DNA from: Mesorhizobium muleiense
GTDB lineage: Bacteria > Pseudomonadota > Alphaproteobacteria > Rhizobiales > Rhizobiaceae
NCBI RefSeq assembly: GCF_900099905.1
Contig: NZ_FNEE01000001.1
Span: 111,091-175,090, forward strand
Length of the DNA stretch: 64,000 nt
Direction: 5' to 3'
Every line of letters starts with the position of its first letter. Position 1 is the first letter of the stretch. The translations under genes were made by a program, and so were the position numbers. Below, in pieces: positions 25,857 through 34,789 of this stretch. The notes below the pieces were generated by a model, which was not told the origin of the DNA, searched no databases, and worked only from the letters and a program-made list of their open reading frames with translations.

Positions 25857-26963
25857 TCAGCCCTGCATGATCGCCTTGAACTTGGAAAACCACTCGCTCT
25901 CGTTCTCGACCTGGATCTTCGACGAGATGCGGATAAGGCGCTGGAAATCCGCTTCGGTGGTCGGATAGGACGGATCGCCCACCAGATCCTTGGGCGGCGT
26001 GAGGCCCGGCACCACGCCCGGCAAGCCAAGCCCGTCCAGCCAGATCTGCTGGGCTTCCTTGGTCAAGGCGTGATTGATGTACTGCTTGGCCCAGTAGAGT
26101 TCGTTTTCCGGCAGGCCCTTGGGGATCCACAGACCGTCAGTGTCAAATTTTGCACCCTCTTCCGGCACCACCCATTCGATTTTGACGCCGTTCTTGCGCG
26201 CCTCCCGGGCGTTGGTCGAGATGGTGCAGGCGGCGTCGATCTCGCCGTTCTGGAACCAGGTGGTGAAGTCGGGATCCTCGCCGAGCAGCGGCTGCTGTGC
26301 CTTCATCTTGGTGATGAAATCCCATGCCGGCTGCATGTTGCCCGGTATGTCCTCCAGCTTGCCACCACCGGCGACCTGGGCGGGGAAATGGAAGCCGATG
26401 CCGTCATTGTAGAAGGCAAGTCGACCCTTGAACTTCGGGTCGAGCAGATCTTTCCAGGACTTGGGCGGTCCGTCCGGGAATGCCGCAGGCCGATAGGCAA
26501 GCACATAGACATAACCGTAGGTATTGACGATCGGGAAACCTTCCAGGCCGGCGGGCTTGGCAAGGTCCGTCACATTGGCCAGGTTCGGCAGGTCGGAGAG
26601 GTCTTCCGTCACGCCGCGCAGCGCCGATTTCGTGGCATTGGTGGTGGTGTCCCAGTTGATATGGATCGGCGGGACGCGTTTCTGCGCCACCGCCGCCCAG
26701 ACCTTGGGCTGAATCTCGTTGTCTTCGGTCAGGTCGTGACGGACAGCAATCCCCGTCATTTTGGTGAAGCTGTCGGACACGCCAGCCTTCAAACTATCCA
26801 CCCAGCTACCGCCCCAGGCGCGCACGATGATCTCCGCCGGCTTTTCCGGCTCCTGCGCATAGACACCGCGCAGGCCAAGCGCCGAGGCGCCGCCGAGCGC
26901 AGCTGTGGCCTGAAGGAAGGTTCTGCGGGAAAGATGGGATATCTTCGGCTTGAAGCGCTTCAT
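25857..26963 (-). CDS. ABC transporter substrate-binding protein (PotD type, Tat-exported)
   Basis: A 368-residue periplasmic binding protein. The N-terminus has a twin-arginine signal (SRRTFLQATAALGGASALGL) with cleavage probably after VYAQ. The body shows the PotD/family 1 pattern, for example WDTTTNATKS, RLAFYNDGIGF and DGLWIPKGLPENELYWAKQY. The ATG at 26963 is chosen because GAGGAG lies seven bases before it, whereas the ATG at 26969 abuts it. It lies directly after the ATPase gene. Tat export is common among PotD-like proteins of rhizobia. Confidence 0.87.
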   Translation of the reverse strand: MKRFKPKISHLSRRTFLQATAALGGASALGLRGVYAQEPEKPAEIIVRAWGGSWVDSLKAGVSDSFTKMTGIAVRHDLTEDNEIQPKVWAAVAQKRVPPIHINWDTTTNATKSALRGVTEDLSDLPNLANVTDLAKPAGLEGFPIVNTYGYVYVLAYRPAAFPDGPPKSWKDLLDPKFKGRLAFYNDGIGFHFPAQVAGGGKLEDIPGNMQPAWDFITKMKAQQPLLGEDPDFTTWFQNGEIDAACTISTNAREARKNGVKIEWVVPEEGAKFDTDGLWIPKGLPENELYWAKQYINHALTKEAQQIWLDGLGLPGVVPGLTPPKDLVGDPSYPTTEADFQRLIRISSKIQVENESEWFSKFKAIMQG

Positions 26964-26998
26964 CTGCATTCTCCTCTGGGTTTGACCGGTCTCCGGTT

Positions 26999-28144
26999 CT
27001 ATCGAAAAACAAGCATGTCCCTGGCATTCCACCCCAGGAACACGCTTTCGCCTATGTCGAACTGCGTGTGCGCGGCGGGATCATGGTCGAAAACGCGAAT
27101 GACCTCGTCGCCAATTGCGGCGCAGGCGACCTCGTAGACCATGCGCTCGCCTTCGAAGATGGTGTCGGTGACAGTTCCGGCCAGCATGCAATCGAGCTTC
27201 GACAGCTGCGCAGCATCGCCGGCGAGACGGATCTGCTCTGCGCGGATCACTCCCGATGCCTTGTCGCCCTCGGCAGGCGGATTGACCGGATCGCCGACCT
27301 TTCCGGCAAGCATCAGATCACCCCGAACGATGGAAACATCGCCCATTTCCGATACGGCCCGTACCGTGCCGGCAATGAAATTGGTGACGCCGATGAAATT
27401 GGCGACGAAGGCGTTGCGTGGCTGGCGGTAGGTGTGGATCGGCCGTGCCTTCTGCTGGATCTCGCCCTGATCCATGACGACGATATCGTCGGAAACTACC
27501 AGCGCCTCGCGCTGGTCGTGAGTGACATTGATCGTCGTGACGCCGAGCTCACGCTGGATGCGGCGGAATTCGAGCTGCATTTCCTCGCGCAGCTTGCGGT
27601 CGAGTGCGGCGAGCGGCTCGTCGAGAAGCAGCAGGTCGGGCTCAAACACCAGCGCGCGCGCAATCGCGACGCGCTGCTGCTGCCCGCCGGACAGTTCGTG
27701 AATGCGCCTGCCGCCATAGCCTCCGAGCCGCACCAGCGCGAGATATCGCTCGACGCGATCGGGAATGGTGCGTGCGTCGCGCCGACGCATCTTCAGCGGG
27801 AAGGCGACATTCTCGGCCGCCGTCATATGAGGAAACAAGGCAAGTCTCTGAAAGACCATACCGATCGACCGCTTGTGCGGTGGCACCGCGCTCACCGCTT
27901 CACCGTTGATGAAGATCTCGCCGCTGCTCGGGGTCTGGAACCCGGCGATCATCCGCAGGAGGGTTGTCTTGCCGGACCCAGACGGCCCGAGAATGGTGAG
28001 AAACCGGCCCTTCGGCAGATCGAAGGACGCATTCTTGACGGCTTGAACCCCATCGAAGTCCATCCCGACGTTGCGGACCGTGACGGCGATTTCCCCGTCG
28101 CCTTCCGCTTCGTGCGAAGCTGTGGCCCGAAAACGCTCCTGCAT
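26999..28144 (-). CDS. ABC transporter ATP-binding protein (PotA type)
   Basis: A 381-residue ATPase. Walker A is GPSGSGKTTLL, the signature is LSGGQQQRVAIARAL, Walker B is LLLLDEPLAALD, and a C-terminal TOBE domain (about 280-380) is present. It energises the two permeases downstream. It is first in the operon; the ATG at 28144 has GGGGAA five bases upstream, while a longer frame starts at 28177. The promoter region just upstream carries the GntR-type sites. Confidence 0.9.
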   Translation of the reverse strand: MQERFRATASHEAEGDGEIAVTVRNVGMDFDGVQAVKNASFDLPKGRFLTILGPSGSGKTTLLRMIAGFQTPSSGEIFINGEAVSAVPPHKRSIGMVFQRLALFPHMTAAENVAFPLKMRRRDARTIPDRVERYLALVRLGGYGGRRIHELSGGQQQRVAIARALVFEPDLLLLDEPLAALDRKLREEMQLEFRRIQRELGVTTINVTHDQREALVVSDDIVVMDQGEIQQKARPIHTYRQPRNAFVANFIGVTNFIAGTVRAVSEMGDVSIVRGDLMLAGKVGDPVNPPAEGDKASGVIRAEQIRLAGDAAQLSKLDCMLAGTVTDTIFEGERMVYEVACAAIGDEVIRVFDHDPAAHTQFDIGESVFLGWNARDMLVFR

Positions 28145-28198
28145 TGTGGTTCCCCAATTGTCGCCGGTCGCATGCAAGAACGCCCAGCGTGTCAGGTG

Positions 28199-28218
28199 GT
28201 ATATACAACCATATACAA
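28199..28218 (-). promoter_or_regulatory. Putative GntR/HutC operator of the transport-dehydrogenase operon
   Basis: On the minus strand the sequence reads TTGTATAT-GG-TTGTATAT, two direct half-sites that together contain an inverted GTATAT/ATATAC pair. It lies 55-75 bases upstream of the ATPase gene, in the only sizeable gap before it. HutC-type proteins bind TGTATATACA-like sites, so the operon's own GntR regulator is the likely ligand. Confidence 0.6.
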
Positions 28219-28246
28219 GCTCGGTCTACACGATCCTCTCAGTCGC

Positions 28247-29020
28247 TCAGATGGATGCGAGATAGCCGCCGTCGACCGGGAGGCAATGCCCGGTGACATA
28301 GGCGGATGCCCCGCTCGCCAAAAACACGACAGCGCCGGCCAGATCCTGCATCGTGCCGAAGCGCCGCTGCGGGATCTTGGCCAGCATCGCCGTCTGCCAG
28401 TCGGGATCCTGGTAAAAGGCGTCCGTCATCGCCGTATGGAAATACCCCGGAGCGATGGCGTTGACCCGGATGCCGAGCGATGCCCATTCCGCGGCGAGTG
28501 CGCGGGTCATGCCCAGGAGCCCAGACTTGGACGAGCCGTAGGGTACCGCGGTCGGAATGCCGACATAGGAGGTCAGGGAGCAAAGATTGATGATCGCGCC
28601 ACCGCTGTTGTCGTCAGCCATCCGCCGCGCCGCAGCCTGCGCGCAGAAGAAGGCGCCCTTCAGATTGGTCGAAACGATGCGGTCCCATACCGCCTCGTCC
28701 ACGTCGAGCGAGGGCTGGACTTTTTCGTAGCCGGCGTTGTTGACCAGAATGTCGAGCCGACCAAAGGCATCCGCGACCTCGTCGACCACGGCGCGGATGC
28801 GATCGGTGTCGAGCACGTCAAGAGACAGGCAAAGCGACCTTCGCCCGTGTGCGCTAATTCGGTCCGCCGTTTCACGAAGGGAATTTTCGTCGCGGGCGGT
28901 CACCGCCACATCGGCGCCGGCCGCCGACAGCGCCTCCGCCAATGCCTGGCCGATGCCGCGGCTGGCGCCCGTCACCAGCGCCTTTTTTCCCGTCAGGTCG
29001 AACAGGCGAGCGGCGTCCAT
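28247..29020 (-). CDS. Short-chain dehydrogenase/reductase (HpsO-like)
   Basis: A 257-residue SDR. It has the TGASRGIG nucleotide-binding motif, NNAGYE, a catalytic Ser in SLTSYVG and the active-site YGSSKSGLLG (YxxxK), ending with PVDGGYLASI. Upstream methionines extend the frame, but the ATG at 29020 has AGGAAA just before it and gives the usual SDR length. It is about 100 bases upstream of the transporter operon on the same strand. It may be the second DHPS-enantiomer dehydrogenase (HpsO) of the system, or a polyol dehydrogenase. Confidence 0.85.
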   Translation of the reverse strand: MDAARLFDLTGKKALVTGASRGIGQALAEALSAAGADVAVTARDENSLRETADRISAHGRRSLCLSLDVLDTDRIRAVVDEVADAFGRLDILVNNAGYEKVQPSLDVDEAVWDRIVSTNLKGAFFCAQAAARRMADDNSGGAIINLCSLTSYVGIPTAVPYGSSKSGLLGMTRALAAEWASLGIRVNAIAPGYFHTAMTDAFYQDPDWQTAMLAKIPQRRFGTMQDLAGAVVFLASGASAYVTGHCLPVDGGYLASI

Positions 29021-29086
29021 GGCGGTTTCCTGCATTCCCAAAAAAAACATGCGGTCGGATTGGAAACGAACACCAGTTGCGGCCGG

Positions 29087-29096
29087 TTGTCTATAC
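29087..29096. promoter_or_regulatory. Possible second GntR site upstream of the SDR gene
   Basis: TGTCTATACA, within TTGTCTATACATGTT, resembles the TGTATATACA class of HutC sites and the half-sites at 28201-28218. It lies about 67 bases upstream of the SDR start, suggesting common control of the SDR gene and the transporter operon. Confidence 0.45.
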
Positions 29097-29300
29097 ATGT
29101 TGCGCTGCTGCTCGCGCTCGCCACCAAAGCGACACGCGCTGGGTCTTCCCACCTCGCCAGCACCCACGATGAGCATAAGCATTCGCCGAAGGCCACGTCC
29201 TCGATAGAGCCGGGGAGAAATCCCGACAGCAACGGGTCTCGGCCCGAGGCAGGGCACAAATCTGCTATCTTTCGGGAGGACCGTTTGCTGAGTACAGGAA

Positions 29301-30107
29301 ATGCGGAGGATGGCTTTGCCGGAACCGGAGATCGTCTTGGGTGGAGGGAACGTGAACGTTGGCGTCGTGCGGGTGGGCGACACTGTTCGACGAGCGATGT
29401 CGCGATCGAGCCCGGCGATCCACAGATTGCTGCTTCATCTTGAGTCAAAAGCCTTTAACGGCAGTCCACGGTTCCTTGGGATCGATGGTCAGCAGCGAGA
29501 GATTCTGAGCTACCTTCACGGCGAGGTCGGCGTCCACCCCCGCATTTGGGAGACCGACGAAGCCCTGTTCTCGGCGGCCGGATTGTTGCGTCGGTATCAC
29601 GATGCGACGAAGGATTTTCTTATTTTGGAATCTGACGACTGGACCTTCTCATATCAAGATCGTCGGCGTCATGAAGTGATCTGCCATAATGATTTTGCGC
29701 CCTATAATTTCGTTTTCTCGGCCCGGATCCCCTACGCAGTGATTGATTTCGATCTCGCGGGACCGGGGCCTCGGCTGCGCGATGTCGCCTATGCGGCATA
29801 CTGGATGACTCCGCTTTGTTTTAGCGCACCCGAGATAAAGCCATACACGGAGGCTGACGTCGCCAACAGCAGCAGACGGCTGATACGGTTCTGCGCCCAC
29901 TACGGCGTTCCGATTGATCAAGCATTGCTAGACATGGTGATGGAAGTGCTGGTTGATATGGGAGATGAAGAAAGAGTGAGAGCCGGCCTGGGCGCACAAG
30001 CAGCGGATCGATTGCGACTGGGCGGCCACTTTGAGCACTGGCGACGCGAGGCTGAGGCTTTTGCGCTCAACCGAGGAAGAATTGAGGGAGCAATTGCTCG
30101 AACTTAG
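29301..30107 (+). CDS. Phosphotransferase (APH family) enzyme
   Basis: A 268-residue kinase-like protein of the aminoglycoside/choline phosphotransferase family. The catalytic loop CHNDFAPYNFVF and the metal-binding VIDFDLAGPGPRLRD are intact; the N-terminal lobe is short. Such proteins phosphorylate small alcohols, amino sugars or drugs; no substrate can be named. Two starts (29301 and 29310) are possible. The last residues overlap the decayed IS66 transposase on the opposite strand, so the natural C-terminus may have been replaced. Confidence 0.75.
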   Translation: MRRMALPEPEIVLGGGNVNVGVVRVGDTVRRAMSRSSPAIHRLLLHLESKAFNGSPRFLGIDGQQREILSYLHGEVGVHPRIWETDEALFSAAGLLRRYHDATKDFLILESDDWTFSYQDRRRHEVICHNDFAPYNFVFSARIPYAVIDFDLAGPGPRLRDVAYAAYWMTPLCFSAPEIKPYTEADVANSSRRLIRFCAHYGVPIDQALLDMVMEVLVDMGDEERVRAGLGAQAADRLRLGGHFEHWRREAEAFALNRGRIEGAIART

Positions 30108-30330
30108 TGATCGGGGTGTCCGCCATGCAAGCGAGGACATCGCCCAGCCACGCCTGGGATCGACTTCGTTGAGCTTGGCGGTGGCGATCAGCGTCGCCAT
30201 GAAGGCGGCCGATCGGCACCTCGTTCGGGACCCCGGGGACAACTAGCTTTGTTGCTGAGAGCAAAACCACGCAGCGCCTGTTCGGCAGCGTTGTTGGTGA
30301 GACAAATCCGACCATCGTGAACCCGCCCGA
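30067..30330 (-). pseudogene. IS66-type transposase remnant (C-terminal part)
   Basis: Read on the minus strand across frames, the pieces GRICLTNNAAEQALRGFAL, then FMATLIATAKLNEVDP, then AWLGDVLACMADTPITKFEQ and LLPQFF match the end of the IS66 TnpC transposase in order (family hallmarks NNAAE.ALR, TAKLN.VDP.AWL.DVL). At least two frameshifts separate them, so it cannot encode an active enzyme. It marks old insertion activity at the edge of the surface-polysaccharide region. Confidence 0.75.
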
Positions 30331-30496
30331 TCTTCCTAGAGACCAGCGTCATTTGCGAGGCGCCTCACACAGTCAATGTTGTCGCCTGAGACGTCAATTC
30401 ATTCATGGCGGCACAACTTTCTTCCAGCCCTGTCCAACCACCCCCGCTGAATGCGGGGTGATTGGACAATTTGCATGGGAGGGAAAGTTCAGCGTA

Positions 30497-30742
30497 TCAA
30501 CGGCCGCCCGCCCATGGCGCACGACCCTTAAGCACCTTGCCGGGCTGTGGCTGTCCTTCTTCCTTTGTGGTTGCCACCGATAGTGGCAAGGAAGCTGTGT
30601 GACTGGTATCCAAGGTCATTCCGCTGTTGTCGACGCCAGTAGGGAAGCCGCGGGTCGGGTCGCGGTCCGGGTTTTGATTGGCAGCGAGCGAGACTCCTGT
30701 CGACAGGGCGAGGAGGGCGATAGCGGTTACAAGTTTGTTCAT
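30497..30742 (-). CDS. Small secreted protein
   Basis: An 81-residue protein with a clear Sec signal peptide (MNKLVTAIALLALSTGVSLA, cleavage before ANQNP). The mature part is about 60 residues, polar, with no cysteines. GAAAGGAAC stands before the ATG at 30742. Longer upstream frames are ignored because the signal peptide begins here. Family not recognised; short periplasmic proteins of this kind are common in rhizobia. Confidence 0.65.
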   Translation of the reverse strand: MNKLVTAIALLALSTGVSLAANQNPDRDPTRGFPTGVDNSGMTLDTSHTASLPLSVATTKEEGQPQPGKVLKGRAPWAGGR

Positions 30743-31255
30743 CGTACTGTTCCTTTCAATAATGAGCAGACCCGCCGACGGCGGCTCGCGCGGAATTGAC
30801 TCCTGCTTTGCGAAATCCCGTCGGCTCTCTGTCTCGCCATCATGACGAGGCTTCCTGCTCATGGATGAAACTAGGTTGGGCCTGTCGCAGAGGTTTGCCC
30901 GAGTGCTATCGAAGTGTATCCGAATGTATGAGAATCCATGCGAGGTCCCGCAGCCCTTGGACTTCGACAAATTTGGCTACAATTTTTTTGGCCGCCTGTC
31001 GGCGTTTGCGCGGCCAGATACCTGTCGGGCGCCGGTCATCAGGTCCAGGTAAGCGGAGCTGCCGAAGAACGCCGATGACGTAAAAGCGGGACAATTCCCC
31101 TGATCGGGTGAACGCATAATTTGCTGATCGGCCCACCATCAGGTGGTTCGCGACCGTCGCTTTAAATTGTGCGGCGGCTGTGTTGATGCGCTTATGAAAA
31201 GATGGTAACGCGGTATTAAAGATTGTTTCGGGTTGTTACCTCTGGGGCGGGGCGA
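30743..31255. other. Non-coding stretch, no feature recognised
   Basis: The only open frames are short, without ribosome binding sites or family resemblance. AT-rich sequence near 31190-31220 (TTATGAAAAGATGG to GGTATTAAAG) may hold the promoter of the transglutaminase-like gene. Confidence 0.4.
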
Positions 31256-31882
31256 ATGGGATTGGTGGTACCGCGGGCATGGCTGTGTGCCGGCCTACTG
31301 ATAGGCTTGATGATGTCCGCGACGCCGATGGAGAAGGCTTCGGCCGACGTCGTGCCTGGCGCCATGGCCACCGGGCAGCCAACCTCCGTCCCTGTCGGCT
31401 ACATCGAATTCTGCAGACGGCGGGCCGCGGAGTGCGCAATACGATCAGGCAAGAGCGCCCCAGTCCTTCTGTCCGCGGGCATGGAAGGCAAGCTCGCCTC
31501 CGTCAACAAGCTGGTGAACAGATCGGTCAGGCCCGCGAGCGATTTGGACGTTCACGGCATGATGGAATTCTGGTCCTATCCTGACGGCGCGCTCGGCGAC
31601 TGCGAGGATTATGTCCTGCTCAAGCGCCAGTTGCTCAGGCAGCAGGGCATATCGCTGTCGAACCTTCTGATCACCGTCGTCAGGAAGCAGGACGGCGAGG
31701 GGCACGCGGTGCTGACCGTCAAGACCGACAAAGGCGACTATGTGCTCGACAACCTCAACGACGATGTGAAGCCTTGGTCGGTAACTGGATATCGATTCAT
31801 AAAAAGGCAGTCGTCTACGCATACCGGGCGCTGGGTCGCGATAATCGAACACCCCGATGTACTGGTCGGGGCAGTCGACTGA
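31256..31882 (+). CDS. Bacterial transglutaminase-like cysteine proteinase (BTLCP)
   Basis: A 208-residue exported protein of the BTLCP family (PF06035). An N-terminal signal segment (AWLCAGLLIGLMMSATPM) is followed by the papain-like core: catalytic Cys in LGDCEDYVLLKR, His in GEGHAVLTV and Asp in YVLDNLND. The longest frame begins with TTG at 31223; the ATG at 31256 starts the signal peptide. BTLCP proteins act in the periplasm; the best-known relative, LapG, cleaves a surface adhesin. No adhesin or LapD-like gene is seen here, so its target is unknown. Confidence 0.8.
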   Translation: MGLVVPRAWLCAGLLIGLMMSATPMEKASADVVPGAMATGQPTSVPVGYIEFCRRRAAECAIRSGKSAPVLLSAGMEGKLASVNKLVNRSVRPASDLDVHGMMEFWSYPDGALGDCEDYVLLKRQLLRQQGISLSNLLITVVRKQDGEGHAVLTVKTDKGDYVLDNLNDDVKPWSVTGYRFIKRQSSTHTGRWVAIIEHPDVLVGAVD

Positions 31883-32184
31883 ACCTCCCGAATTAGCGGA
31901 TCGACAATGCCTGGCGCTGGCGCTCATGCCGGAGAACGGCCAGGGATGCCCGGCTGCGCGCCTGTTCCGCACCGGCCCAGGCACATGACCCGTGATCTTG
32001 AGTCGCACTGCATGGGCGTTCCATTCCAGGCATAGGCTTATTACGAGCACCGGGAAGCACTCCTTGCGGCGCTCGATAAGCTAATGTCCCCTCAGCCGGA
32101 ACTCGATTTCATTCCGCGCCTGATGCCGGTAGAGCTTTCTCTTCTGCCCGTGTTATGGACATGTCGAATGCTGGAGGATACAGG
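31883..32184. other. Non-coding stretch, no feature recognised
   Basis: About 300 bases between the BTLCP gene and the TylF-like gene. A GGAGG at 32173-32177 is the ribosome binding site for the latter. I see no RNA gene, repeat or convincing terminator. Confidence 0.35.
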
Positions 32185-32922
32185 ATGAAATTGAGAGACG
32201 CGGCACTTGCTGTCATTTCGAAAAAACGCAGAGGCGTGGCCTGGTATAAGGTCTCTCAGAAGAAGGCCGACAAATACGGCTTCTATGTTTATTCCAGTCA
32301 TATGGTCTGGAAAGACCAGCCGTTTTTCCGAAAGGCGCTGCAGCGGGTCAAAAACATCCGTGGGATTCCAGATCCCCGGGCTTTCGTCCTGCAAAGCTGC
32401 TTGCGATCGATCGAGCGTATCGACGGTGATGTGGCCGAATGCGGCGTAAGGCAAGGCCGCTCGACGATATTCATGCTGATGAGCGATCTTCGGCCACGGC
32501 ACTACCACCTTTTTGACTCGTTCGCTGGCCTCTCGGAACCGACCGCAGAGGATCGCAAGCCAAACGGCCGAACGCCATGGAAGTCCGGCGATCTCAGCAC
32601 CGACGAGAAGGTAGCCAGAGAGAATATTTCCGACTTCAGCAACACCACTTTTCATGTCGGATGGATACCGGAAACTCTTTCCAACGTATCTGACCGGCGT
32701 TTCGCCCTGGTCCATATTGACGTCGATCTTTACGAGCCGACACGTGACGCGCTCGCCTTCTTCTACGATCGGGTGTGCGCGAATGGCATGATCATATGTG
32801 ACGACTACGGCTCTGCGCTCTGTCCTGGAGCCCGAAAGGCCTTTGATCAATTTTTCGAAAACCGCCCGGAAGGCGTCATCGAACTTCCAACGGGGCAGGC
32901 GATTGTCGTAAAGGCAAGCTAG
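32185..32922 (+). CDS. TylF/macrocin O-methyltransferase family protein
   Basis: A 245-residue SAM-dependent methyltransferase of the TylF family (PF05711). The SAM-binding GDVAECGVRQGRSTIFM region is near residue 85, the metal/substrate-binding HIDVDLYEPTRDAL near 182, and ICDDYGS follows. Family members O-methylate sugars in antibiotics and surface glycans. GGAGG stands seven bases before the ATG at 32185; an upstream ATG at 32155 is less likely. It opens the surface-polysaccharide region. Confidence 0.83.
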   Translation: MKLRDAALAVISKKRRGVAWYKVSQKKADKYGFYVYSSHMVWKDQPFFRKALQRVKNIRGIPDPRAFVLQSCLRSIERIDGDVAECGVRQGRSTIFMLMSDLRPRHYHLFDSFAGLSEPTAEDRKPNGRTPWKSGDLSTDEKVARENISDFSNTTFHVGWIPETLSNVSDRRFALVHIDVDLYEPTRDALAFFYDRVCANGMIICDDYGSALCPGARKAFDQFFENRPEGVIELPTGQAIVVKAS

Positions 32923-33071
32923 TGCGCGGCATTCCGCGTCAACCAGCCGCAGGTTCGCGATCGGACCTCGCGGTCACGGTCGACATAGGAACGGTCAGTC
33001 TGTGGCGAAATATCGGGCGCCAAAGCGCAAGGTGTCGCTGCGCGACAAGGCGGGACTGAACGCAACAAGCC

Positions 33072-33599
33072 CTAGTGGCGATGATAAGCCTGAACCGTGC
33101 AACCGCGCGGCGACTGGTGGCGATGAGATAAGCTGAATCCAGCGCCCTCGACTAAAGACTGAAGACGAGTATCTTTTTCTTTTGGAACTCGCGCCACAAC
33201 GGTCTGTGCGCGGTTGATGATGTCGGCAAAGATGCGATCAGCCTTATCCTGGCCCAATCCCCTGCGGACATGCTGGTAAACAGCGAGGAGCAGAACGACA
33301 TCATAGCTGTCCCTGAGAACGGATGGAAGCTTTCGGCTCCCCAAGTTCATGGCATCAAATCGGCTTTCGACGCCAGATCCCAGAAAGATCGAGCGAGCCA
33401 CGCCGATATGCGGTTTCAGGATGTCGATGCCGTGGATGTAAGCCGGCCTATGCTTGGCGATTTCATAAGCGACGATGCCCATGTTGCAGCCGACGTCGAG
33501 GATCGTCTTGCCGGCGTAGTCTACCCCGCACGAAAACAGCCCGTCGAGGCGATCCTCCCACGTTCCTGCGAATTTCTTGCGGGTGTTCCAAAATAGCAT
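33072..33599 (-). CDS. Class I SAM-dependent methyltransferase
   Basis: A 175-residue protein with motif I ILDVGCNMGIVAYE near residue 34, an acidic motif II (IHGIDILKPH) and YDVVLLLAVYQHV (motif IV region). It is short for the family, lacking a long C-terminal domain, but the Rossmann core appears complete. AGAGG lies seven bases before the ATG. It is alone in a minus-strand pair with the GSCFA gene. The substrate is probably a sugar or lipid of the surface glycan. Confidence 0.75.
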   Translation of the reverse strand: MLFWNTRKKFAGTWEDRLDGLFSCGVDYAGKTILDVGCNMGIVAYEIAKHRPAYIHGIDILKPHIGVARSIFLGSGVESRFDAMNLGSRKLPSVLRDSYDVVLLLAVYQHVRRGLGQDKADRIFADIINRAQTVVARVPKEKDTRLQSLVEGAGFSLSHRHQSPRGCTVQAYHRH

Positions 33600-33745
33600 G
33601 AATTAGCCTCTCGTGGCTGGACCAGGTCGGCGTTGTATATCGGCCAAGAGCGCGCTGCGCTAGTCTAGTGGCTGCGGCTACTCTCCATCCACACGAAGAG
33701 ACGATGTCACGGCGGCAAGGGCACGGGGTGTCCGTACGATGACGC

Positions 33746-34753
33746 CTACGACGGAGCAAAGTACGCGTTGAAGAACTGTTCAACGATGTCGTCGACGACC
33801 GATCTCCTTACGTGCCGTAAGTCCTCTTCGTAGCTACGAGTGAGGCCTCCATAGGTGACAAGCTCGAATGATGGAAGGTAATGGACATTGTCCCGTTCCC
33901 GGCAGACTTGACCAAGCACAGCCCGAAGAACGGATTTGCCTTCAGTGTTCGCCGTGACGACATCCGCGTCTTGAAACGTCCGAGCCAATGCAACCGGTGA
34001 GACTGTGAGAATTATCGGTGCATCGGGTTTGTGTTGACGGACCATGTCCACGGTAGCCATCACGTTGGCATAATTTTCCTGAAAGCTGCTGACGTGAAGC
34101 GTCGTTTCCTGCATTCCGCCTCCGCCACGATAAAGCGGTTTCTGTGCTGCTACCTTGCCACTGGCCCTGTTGATGAAGACCTCAGTCATTCCGAAGGTAA
34201 ATATGAATGCCGTGGCCGCATCGAAGCCAACCCGCATCTCCCTGTTCATGCTCTCGATCACCTCTTTGAGAACTTCCGGAGATTTGGCGAGGATGAGACG
34301 GCGGTAGGGGTCCTGAAAGCAGATCGGACCCCAAGGCGCAGGTTTTTTGATCTGCCACCAGTCGTCATTGGCTTGATCCCACAAGCCGAGCATTTGCTCA
34401 ATCTGAAGGCGAACAGTGAAGGTGTTATAGAAGTTCATATGCTCTCGCCCGGGCAGCTCATCTACAATGGCTTGCGCTGGGTCGAAACTGATATTTCTGT
34501 AAGACGGAACGCAGGCGACCTGCTTGCTTGTTAACGCAAGACGAATTTCCTCCGCAAAGCAACTTCCCATCGTGAAGAATATATCTTTTCGAGTGAATAA
34601 TGCATTTTTACGGATTGTAATGACGCCTGAACTGGAAAAATCGCCATATTTGTTATTCAGTTTGTCCGCAGCCGCCAAATGGATAGGTTGAATGTACCCG
34701 AGTCGCTTGCGGAGCCGAAGATACTTTCGTCGAACTCGCTCTAGCAATGTCAC
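33746..34753 (-). CDS. GSCFA-domain protein
   Basis: A 335-residue protein whose FTMGSCFAEEIRLAL motif (about residue 60-75) defines the GSCFA family (PF08885). Later conserved pieces are NFYNTFTVRLQIEQ, FGMTEVF and ILTVSPVALARTF; the pattern is related to SGNH-type hydrolases, with Ser in GSCFA as presumed nucleophile. GSCFA proteins are found in polysaccharide loci and may be acyl esterases or transferases. The start is a GTG. It precedes the methyltransferase gene by about 150 bases on the same strand. Confidence 0.82.
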   Translation of the reverse strand: MTLLERVRRKYLRLRKRLGYIQPIHLAAADKLNNKYGDFSSSGVITIRKNALFTRKDIFFTMGSCFAEEIRLALTSKQVACVPSYRNISFDPAQAIVDELPGREHMNFYNTFTVRLQIEQMLGLWDQANDDWWQIKKPAPWGPICFQDPYRRLILAKSPEVLKEVIESMNREMRVGFDAATAFIFTFGMTEVFINRASGKVAAQKPLYRGGGGMQETTLHVSSFQENYANVMATVDMVRQHKPDAPIILTVSPVALARTFQDADVVTANTEGKSVLRAVLGQVCRERDNVHYLPSFELVTYGGLTRSYEEDLRHVRRSVVDDIVEQFFNAYFAPS

Positions 34754-34789
34754 ATCGCTCCATGATCGTCATAGTTGGCCGCTGACAGC

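Noticed and set aside
27068..29443. 791-residue plus-strand frame across the ABC ATPase and SDR genes
   Set aside because: Runs opposite two well-supported genes and has no recognisable motif.
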